This document shows, in pieces, positions 32,590-37,852 of a DNA stretch of 37,852 nt; position 1 is the first letter of the stretch, and each line of letters opens with the position of its first letter. The position numbers were made by a program, and so were the translations under genes. This DNA comes from Achromobacter sp. ASV32 (GTDB taxonomy: Bacteria; Pseudomonadota; Gammaproteobacteria; Burkholderiales; Burkholderiaceae_B): NCBI RefSeq assembly GCF_016428805.1, contig NZ_JAELTJ010000050.1:1-37852 (forward strand), written 5' to 3'. Below the pieces are notes generated by a model, which did no database searches, had not been told where the DNA came from, and saw nothing but the letters and a program-made list of their open reading frames with translations.

Positions 32590-32823
32590 TTGCGCGAGTT
32601 CGATGCCCTCTGCCCGCCACCTCCGCCGGTACGGGCATTCGGCGCCACGGATATCCGGCGCCTGCGGGAAGCCTTGAATTTCAGCCAACCGGTATTCGCT
32701 CGGTATCTGCACACCACCGCATCGACCGTGCGCAAATGGGAGCAAGGCGATACCCGCCCTACCGGGCCGGCGCTCAAGCTGCTCAACCTCATCGCCAGCA
32801 AAGGGCTGCTGGCCATCCTCTAA
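32590..32823 (+). pseudogene. 5'-truncated HigA/NadS-type HTH antitoxin
   Basis: The reading frame gives 77 residues. It contains a complete Xre-type HTH (IRRLREALNFSQPVFARYLHTTASTVRKWEQGDTRPTGP region) and the LKLLNLIASKGL tail typical of antitoxins of about 100-110 residues. The conserved N-terminal part, which in relatives has a HETAxGL segment about 10-15 residues before MREFD, is missing in frame. There is no ATG, only TTG at 32590. A GETAAL-like segment lies in another frame at about 32552-32569, suggesting a frameshift or small deletion. No toxin gene is adjacent. It may still be expressed from TTG, but decay is more likely. Confidence 0.6.
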
Positions 32824-33163
32824 GCCAGGCCGACAGGATGCCTGGCGCGACGGCCTGTCTGTATCGCCGGCTCCGGCATCCCCGATGCGCGCCGATGCTG
32901 CGTTGCAGCGGGATACGGCGCGGTCCTGAACAGACCCGGGGCGCATCCGCCCTCCGCCGGTTTTCCGCAGTCCGCGGATAGCCGCCGCGAAAAGCGGATA
33001 GTTTCCCCGGCCGCAGGACGGGTTTTCCAGCAGTTCGGCGGGGCTCGGCCCGCTTTACTATGGGGGCCATCAAAAGGTCCGCGGCCGCCTGGGCGCGACG
33101 GGCCTGGGACCCCGGTGGCGGCAGGCCGCCGGACACCAAGACAAGAGCGAGGGAATCCCGGCC
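32824..33163. other. Non-coding region upstream of the AraC-type gene
   Basis: No gene is supported in these 340 bases. The notable contents are a pair of direct repeats at 32974-33001 and a possible -10 element (TTTACTAT, 33054-33061) about 100 bases before the AraC-type start. Confidence 0.5.
32966..33001 (+). promoter_or_regulatory. Direct repeats resembling XylS/AraC-family sites
   Basis: GCGGATAG occurs at 32974-32981 and 32994-33001, 20 bases apart. Including the upstream halves, the repeats read CGCA-N6-GGATA (32966-32980) and CGCG-N6-GGATA (32986-33000). This is close to the TGCA-N6-GGNTA form bound by XylS/BenR-type regulators, whose sites repeat about every 21 bases. They lie about 165-200 bases upstream of an AraC/XylS-type gene. 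Confidence 0.4.
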
Positions 33164-34207
33164 ATGCTGAACACGATGCAGTCCGATGCCGGCACGTCAT
33201 GGCGGTCGGTCGAGCCGCGGCCGGCCGGATGGCGGATCGATGCGGTGCTGGCGATGCCGGCGCAGCAGCTGTTCGCGTCGGGCGACCTGGATGAAGCGCG
33301 TTCGATGGTGGGCCGGGTGATGCGGCCGCACTTGCTGGGCGTGGTGGGGCCGCGGCAACGGCTGGATGCGCGCATGCACCATCAGCCGCTGGGCGAGGTG
33401 TCGCTGAACCGGCTGCACTACGGCGCGAATGTCGAGATCCGGCCGGGGCCGCTCCAGGACTTCTTTCTGGTGCAGATGCCGCTGTCGGGCACCGCCATGA
33501 TCGAAAGCGGCGCGCAGCGGGTCGATTCGACGCCCGACGTGGCCTCGGTGGTCAGCCCCGACGACGACCTGGCGATGCGCTGGGCGGACGACAACGACCA
33601 ATTCATGCTGCGCATCGGCCGCTCACTGCTGGAGCGCACGTTGGTGGGCCACCTGGGCTGCACGCTGGACCGGCCGCTGCGATTCCAGCTGGCATTCCGC
33701 TGGCGCGACTGTCCGGCCTGGCGCTGTCTGATGGCCTACCTGCTGGACTGTGCCGCGCAGCACGGCGACCTGGCCGAGCACAAGCTGATCGTGCACCAGA
33801 TGGAACAGCTGGTGGCCGCGACCCTGCTGACCGCCCTGCCCCACAACTACAGCAACGCCCCCGCCGGCCGCCGCGCCGCGGTGCTGCCGCGCCATGTGCG
33901 CTGCGTGCAGGACTACCTGCAGGCGCACGCGCACGACCCCGTCAGCGCCGAGCAGCTGGCGCGCATCGCCGGGGTCAGCGTGCGCAGCCTGTACGCGGGT
34001 TTCAAGGAATTCCTGGGCGTCAGCCCGATGCAGTATCTGCGCGACCTGCGCCTGGAACGCGCGCACGCCGAACTGGTGTCGGGCGAATGCCAGAACATCG
34101 CCGGCGTGGCCCTGCGCTGGGGCTTTGCCCACCTGGGCCGCTTCAGCGCCAGCTACAAGGCGCGCTACGGCGAAAGCCCCAGCCAGAGCCTGCGCCGGTG
34201 CGCCTGA
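33164..34207 (+). CDS. AraC-family regulator (XylS/AndR-like)
   Basis: The protein is 347 residues. An N-terminal ligand-binding domain of the AraC-binding type (about 45-215, with EVSLNRLHYGANVEI and QMPLSGTA) is followed by a double HTH (about 245-345; ISAEQLARIAGVSVRSLYAGF-like helix pair and the ALRWGFAHLGRFSASYKARYGESPS block). This architecture is found in activators of aromatic-acid degradation (XylS, BenR, AndR), but no such operon is adjacent, so its targets are unknown. The ATG at 33164 has a GAGGGA ribosome site. Direct repeats upstream suggest autoregulation. Confidence 0.92.
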   Translation: MLNTMQSDAGTSWRSVEPRPAGWRIDAVLAMPAQQLFASGDLDEARSMVGRVMRPHLLGVVGPRQRLDARMHHQPLGEVSLNRLHYGANVEIRPGPLQDFFLVQMPLSGTAMIESGAQRVDSTPDVASVVSPDDDLAMRWADDNDQFMLRIGRSLLERTLVGHLGCTLDRPLRFQLAFRWRDCPAWRCLMAYLLDCAAQHGDLAEHKLIVHQMEQLVAATLLTALPHNYSNAPAGRRAAVLPRHVRCVQDYLQAHAHDPVSAEQLARIAGVSVRSLYAGFKEFLGVSPMQYLRDLRLERAHAELVSGECQNIAGVALRWGFAHLGRFSASYKARYGESPSQSLRRCA

Positions 34208-34306
34208 CGTGTGGCGGTGCCATGCGCCGCGCTGTCATTCATGCCGGTGCATCCCCAAAACCACGCGCCGCACCAGGCCGGATACGGAATTCGTGGCCGA
34301 GACCGA

Positions 34307-34729
34307 TCAGTGCGGCTTCCAGGTCAGCCCGTCCGTGGAACGGTATTCAGGGCGCCCGGTGCAGCAGCCGCCGGCGCCAAACGCCTGGCGGCCAAGAAAG
34401 ACCGTCGCCACGCCCTTGCTCACCGTCAGTTCCTGGCGAATGCAGACGGTGGGCAGCGGGTAGAACTCGCCTTCCAGCACCAGCGTCCAGGCCACGTTGT
34501 CGCCCTCGGCCGGCTCCACCTTGTAGACCTTGCATTCGTGGACGAGCAAATGAATGGGCTTGCCCGCCAGCGTGCCCTTGAATTGCAGCTGCGCCGGCGT
34601 TGCCTGCGTGGCGAGGGTCTCGGCGGTGAGCTTGGACCCGGCGGGCGGAGGCGGCAGCGAGGAATCGCAACCCGCCAGCGCAACGGCCGTGCACAGGGTC
34701 AGGACCAGGCTGCGGACGGCGCGCGTCAT
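34307..34729 (-). CDS. Small hypothetical lipoprotein
   Basis: The predicted product has 140 residues. It has a lipoprotein signal with lipobox ALAGC (Cys21), a Pro-rich linker and then a compact domain of about 100 residues with four further cysteines (Cys67, Cys95 and the CC pair at 121-122) that could form disulfides. I do not recognise a named family. It should be anchored in the inner or outer membrane facing the periplasm; residue +2 is Asp, which in enteric bacteria favours inner membrane retention. It is 17 bases downstream of the glutaredoxin-like gene on the same strand, so the two may be co-transcribed. Confidence 0.75.
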   Translation of the reverse strand: MTRAVRSLVLTLCTAVALAGCDSSLPPPPAGSKLTAETLATQATPAQLQFKGTLAGKPIHLLVHECKVYKVEPAEGDNVAWTLVLEGEFYPLPTVCIRQELTVSKGVATVFLGRQAFGAGGCCTGRPEYRSTDGLTWKPH

Positions 34730-34746
34730 GTGAGGGAACCCCGGCG

Positions 34747-35121
34747 TCAGGCCACGTTGGCGTAGCGTTGTTCAAGGTAGGCAATGATGTCGCTGGATTC
34801 GTACATCCAGCGCGTGCCGCCCGCTTCCTCGATGCGCAGGCACGGCACTTTCACCTTGCCGCCGCCGGCCTGCAGCTCGGCGCGGGCCTGGGGATCGCCC
34901 TTGGCATCGCGCAGCGCGATCGGCAGGTTCAGGCGGTGGATGGCGCGCCGCGTCTTGACGCAGAATGGGCAGGCGTGGAATTGGTAGAGCGACAGCGCGG
35001 CAGCCTGCGCATTGACGCTGGCCTGGCCCTGCGCCGAGCGCTGCTGCGGACGCGGACGCGTCAACGCGTCGCCAAGAACAATCAGCTGACCCACACCGGC
35101 ACGCAAGGCTTTCACAATCAT
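34747..35121 (-). CDS. Glutaredoxin-like protein
   Basis: The protein is 124 residues from ATG 35121. After about 40 residues of N-terminal extension (one possible hydrophobic stretch, residues 3-18), a thioredoxin fold begins LSLYQFHACPFCVKTRR with the CPFC redox centre. The cis-Pro VPCLRI segment and the YESSDIIAYLEQRY GST-like end follow. It resembles single-domain glutathione S-transferase N-terminal/glutaredoxin proteins used as glutathione-dependent thiol reductants. No good ribosome site is visible. The frame extends upstream to 35355, but composition there does not support coding. Confidence 0.85.
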   Translation of the reverse strand: MIVKALRAGVGQLIVLGDALTRPRPQQRSAQGQASVNAQAAALSLYQFHACPFCVKTRRAIHRLNLPIALRDAKGDPQARAELQAGGGKVKVPCLRIEEAGGTRWMYESSDIIAYLEQRYANVA

Positions 35122-35251
35122 GGATGGCAACTTGAAACGAAGAGAGGCCTTGAGTCTAGCCCATTCACGGTGACGCGCGGATTCTGCACAATGCGCCGCC
35201 CCCCCTTCCCTGCGGCGGGCCCGTTGCCGGGCGGACCCGCCGCACGCTTTC

Positions 35252-36145
35252 CTAGAATGGAATCGCCAGCTTGACGTAGAGTTGCGCGCCTTCCGGACGG
35301 TTCTTGACCTGGAATTCCTGCTGCCACTTGGCGGTAAAGAGCCAACCCCGGTCATTCATGTAGCGCACCGACGGGCCGACGCCAAAGGCGCGGGCGCGGC
35401 CGGCGGCGCTGTTGGGGCCGTTATCGTCGGTGACCTGCTGGAATGCGTGGCCGCCCACGCCCAGCACCCAGCCCTTGCCCACGCCCCAGCCCACGGCATA
35501 GTCAGCATGAATGGCCTGACCCGAGCGTGTGTCGGTGGCGGAATTGCGGAAGTTGAAGTCGTACATCAGCTTCAGGTCGGCATTGAAGCCGTCGGGGCTG
35601 ATGCGGCTGAGCGCGAACACGGGCTGTGCGGTCCAGTAGTTCTTGCCCAGGCTGGAGGGGTCGGTGCGGCTGTACTCGCCGGTGGGCGCGTACATGTCCA
35701 GCCCGACCACGTAATGCAGCGATTCGGACAGGTGATAGCCCAGCGCCACGCCCAGCGTCATGTCGCCCAGGCCGGTGCTGCGGTAGCGCTGGCCGCCGGC
35801 CTTGAAGGTCACGTCCAGCAGCGGCGCGATGGCATGAAAGGCCAGCTGGCCGCCCAGCACCTGCTGCGGCGTCACCCAGATCAGGCGCGGCGCCAGCACG
35901 TTGACGTCGACCTTGAAGTCCGGCACCGGCAGGCGTTCGCCGTCGTTGCCGCGCAGCTTGTTGTAGCGGGCGCCACCGCCGTAGATCAGCATGTGCACGC
36001 CGGGCGGCGGCAGCGCGCCCGACATGAAGTTCTCCAGGCCGTCCGGGTAGATGCCCAAGCCGCCGCCTTCCGTGGCTTGCGCGCCGGTGCTGGCCAGCGC
36101 CAATGCCGCGGCGCAGGCCAGCCGGCGTGTCAGGTGTCTCTTCAT
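35252..36145 (-). CDS. Outer membrane protein, phenol-degradation MetA-pathway type (SphA family)
   Basis: The protein is 297 residues. A signal peptide (n-region KRHLTRR, Ala-rich core, cleavage after GAQA about residue 27) precedes TEGGGLGIYPDGLENFMSGA and a beta-strand-rich barrel ending in Phe (VKLAIPF). The GLGDMTLGVALGYH and LDMYAPTGEY blocks are typical of the MetA-pathway transporter family, thought to pass aromatic or other hydrophobic compounds across the outer membrane. ATG 36145 has an AGGAGCGG ribosome site. Its start overlaps the oxidoreductase stop (ATGA), so the two are coupled. Confidence 0.9.
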   Translation of the reverse strand: MKRHLTRRLACAAALALASTGAQATEGGGLGIYPDGLENFMSGALPPPGVHMLIYGGGARYNKLRGNDGERLPVPDFKVDVNVLAPRLIWVTPQQVLGGQLAFHAIAPLLDVTFKAGGQRYRSTGLGDMTLGVALGYHLSESLHYVVGLDMYAPTGEYSRTDPSSLGKNYWTAQPVFALSRISPDGFNADLKLMYDFNFRNSATDTRSGQAIHADYAVGWGVGKGWVLGVGGHAFQQVTDDNGPNSAAGRARAFGVGPSVRYMNDRGWLFTAKWQQEFQVKNRPEGAQLYVKLAIPF

Positions 36146-37770
36146 GTTCCGCTCCTGCCCCCGCGGGGCGCGAGATGTTGCGCGACGAGATAGCCAGAAC
36201 CGCCGCCCAGTCCGGGGCCCGGATGGGTGGCGGCACCGATGTGGAAAAGATTGCGCAGCGGCGTGCGGTGGCCGCGCGCGCCATGGCTGCCGGCAAAGGG
36301 CCGCAGCCAGAAGAACTGGTCGGGCGAGCAGACGCCGGCATACGGATCGCCGCCCACCAGGTTGCAGTTCAGCGACTCCAGGTCGGCCGGGCAATAGCTG
36401 CGGCGGCCGACGATGCGCGGCGCCAGGCCCGGCATGACCTGTTCCAGGCGCGCCTGCACCCGGTCCGCCATTGCTTCGCGCAGCGCCTCGGTCCAGCGCC
36501 CGTCGGCGGGCGGCGCGATCAATCCGGCGGCATCGCCCTTGATCCGCACCGGCAGTTCCTGCATCTGCACCCACAGGATCCAGCCACCCGCCGGCGCGCG
36601 CGACGGATCCACCGCCGTGGGCTGGCCGATGGCCAGCGTGGGCCGGGCCGGCAGCAGGCCGTTGTTGGCCTCGGTCACCGACGCGCAGACCTGTTCCATG
36701 CTGTCGGTCAGGTGCACCAGCGGCACGTGGCGCAGTTCCGGCGTGCGCCAGTCGGGCGGTGCATTCAAGGCGAAATGGATCTGCATGCCGCCGCGGCCAT
36801 GGCGGTACCCGGCGGCGCGGCGCCGCACAGGTTCGGGCGCGTCGGGCAGCAGCGTGCCGTACAGCTGGCCAGGCACCACATTGCACACGACCGCCTCGGT
36901 GGCGCGGCACTCGCGTCCGTTCGCCAGCACGCCGGTCGCGCGGCGGCGGCGGCCTTCGCCTTGCGTCAACACGCGTTCGACCAGGGTGCCGGTCAGCAAG
37001 CGACCGCCGTGCTGTTCGATCACCTTGGCCAACGCGTCGACCACGCCTTGGCTGCCGCCCTTGACCACAGGCATACCGCCGGCCACCACCGCGGCGAAGG
37101 TCAGTTTGCCGATCAACGCCGAACAGGCGTCGTCCGGGCCCAGGCCGGTGTGCAGCACCCAGGGCGCGATCAGCGCGCGGGCCGCGTCGGACCGCAGCTC
37201 GCGGTCCGACCAGCGCCGGAAGCTCTCCAGCGAGTCGGCGGCAAATGCCATCAGCCCGTCCAACCCGCGCCGGCGCCATTCGTTGAACAGCAGCTTGAGC
37301 ATGCCGGCGCCGTAGGGGTTCTGGCCCAGCAGCCCGAAGGTCAGCGCCGCGTCCTGGCCGAACAGGCGCTGCGCCATGGCGCCGAACGCCTGGCCGTCGC
37401 CCGGCGCCCAGGCCTCCAGGCGCCGCACGCTGTCTTCGATGTCCTGCTTCAAGGCGATGCCGCTGCCGTCCGGCAGTACCAGACCGGTGGTGTAGCCGCA
37501 CTGCGCGAACTCCAGGCCGGCGGCCTGCAAGGCGGGCTTGAGCGCGGCATAGGCCGGGCTGCCGACAAACAGCGGATACCAGCTGGACAGCACGTCGTGG
37601 TGATACCCCGGGAACAGTTCCTCGGTGCGAATGCAGCCGCCCAGGCGGTCGTTGCGCTCAAGCACCAGCACCGATTTGCCGCGCTGCGCCAGCAAGGCGG
37701 CGCACACCAGCGAATTCATGCCGCTGCCCACCACGATGATCTGGGCGTCGGGTGTCAAAGAGAGAGTCAT
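36142..37770 (-). CDS. FAD-dependent oxidoreductase, phytoene desaturase/CrtI-like
   Basis: The protein is 542 residues. The N-terminal dinucleotide-binding motif (IIVVGSGMNSLVCAALLAQRG, about 10-30, then VLVLERNDRLGGC) and the C-terminal LFHIGAATHPGPGLGGGSGY block place it in the NAD(P)/FAD-dependent CrtI/PDH-like flavoprotein family. Members desaturate or isomerise polyenes or act on retinoid-like or aromatic substrates; here the partner is an outer membrane channel for hydrophobic compounds, not carotenoid genes. Both ends overlap neighbours by ATGA (with the porin downstream and a probable gene upstream), so it is the middle gene of a tightly coupled operon. Substrate unknown. Confidence 0.92.
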   Translation of the reverse strand: MTLSLTPDAQIIVVGSGMNSLVCAALLAQRGKSVLVLERNDRLGGCIRTEELFPGYHHDVLSSWYPLFVGSPAYAALKPALQAAGLEFAQCGYTTGLVLPDGSGIALKQDIEDSVRRLEAWAPGDGQAFGAMAQRLFGQDAALTFGLLGQNPYGAGMLKLLFNEWRRRGLDGLMAFAADSLESFRRWSDRELRSDAARALIAPWVLHTGLGPDDACSALIGKLTFAAVVAGGMPVVKGGSQGVVDALAKVIEQHGGRLLTGTLVERVLTQGEGRRRRATGVLANGRECRATEAVVCNVVPGQLYGTLLPDAPEPVRRRAAGYRHGRGGMQIHFALNAPPDWRTPELRHVPLVHLTDSMEQVCASVTEANNGLLPARPTLAIGQPTAVDPSRAPAGGWILWVQMQELPVRIKGDAAGLIAPPADGRWTEALREAMADRVQARLEQVMPGLAPRIVGRRSYCPADLESLNCNLVGGDPYAGVCSPDQFFWLRPFAGSHGARGHRTPLRNLFHIGAATHPGPGLGGGSGYLVAQHLAPRGGRSGT

Positions 37771-37852
37771 GATGGGATCAGGTCGGTTGCGTCAAGCCTG
37801 GGACGCAGGTTGGGTTCGCCAGCGCGGCGGGCCGGTCCGCATGGATCCGGCT
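37767..37852 (-). CDS. Possible 3' end of an upstream operon gene (partial)
   Basis: On the minus strand one frame is open from the window edge and ends GEPNLRPRLDATDLIPS, with TGA at 37769-37767 overlapping the oxidoreductase ATG. The ATGA overlap repeats the arrangement seen at the other end of the oxidoreductase gene and argues for a coupled upstream gene. Only about 28 codons are visible and the other two frames also run in from the edge, so the family cannot be told. Confidence 0.4.
   Translation of the reverse strand, partial: PDPCGPARRAGEPNLRPRLDATDLIPS

Noticed and set aside
36146..37501. In-frame upstream extension of the outer membrane protein frame
   Set aside because: It lies inside the oxidoreductase gene in another frame. 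A signal peptide and ribosome site fix the start at 36145.
1..37852. CRISPR arrays, tRNA or rRNA genes, IS elements, phage genes
   Set aside because: No regularly spaced repeats, cloverleaf-like segments, transposase motifs or phage proteins were seen on either strand.

Overview
The window looks like a chromosomal segment from a GC-rich betaproteobacterium of the Alcaligenaceae (Achromobacter/Bordetella type). The reasons are the uniformly high GC third positions, several LysR regulators, two solitary Bug/TctC-type periplasmic receptors, a TctBA transporter, CaiB-type CoA transferase and crotonase genes, and an RpfF/RpfR pair. Species assignment is inference. No tRNA, rRNA, CRISPR array, insertion sequence or prophage gene was seen.

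Layout. 1-1400: 3' part of a TonB-dependent siderophore receptor. 1519-4652: GntP-type permease, convergent LysR regulator, divergent SDR oxidoreductase. 4813-7230: exported esterase, FtrA-like regulator and a divergent rhodanese. 7310-12359: sensor kinase and NtrC-class regulator facing a tctB-tctA operon; the shared intergenic region carries a tandem palindrome array. 12431-15207: small unknown gene, LysR with divergent tautomerase, lipoprotein hydrolase. 15409-19525: crotonase, CaiB CoA transferase, LysR and Bug receptor; near-identical 13-bp LysR-type boxes lie before the first and last genes. 19541-20659: RelE/HigA-type toxin-antitoxin pair and the tail of a decayed TonB receptor. 20827-23797: convergent rpfF (DSF synthase) and rpfR (PAS-GGDEF-EAL c-di-GMP enzyme and DSF receptor).

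24151-30774: an apparent catabolic module with a Bug receptor, IlvD/Edd-type dehydratase, GntR, LysR, short 3-hydroxyacyl-CoA dehydrogenase and beta-keto acid cleavage enzyme (BKACE). Its two divergent promoter regions share an ungapped 54-bp element (41/54 identical), so the parts probably form one regulon. 30771-35121: hypoxanthine-type DNA glycosylase, pirin, a decayed HTH antitoxin, an AraC/XylS-type regulator with possible direct-repeat operators, a lipoprotein and a glutaredoxin-like protein. 35252-37852: a translationally coupled minus-strand operon of a CrtI-like FAD oxidoreductase and a MetA-pathway-type outer membrane protein, with the tail of a possible third gene at the edge.

The most interesting items are the module at 24.1-30.8 kb with its duplicated operator, the DSF/c-di-GMP pair, and the receptor-less TctBA operon with its enhancer-like palindromes and a GAFSGA-variant activator.
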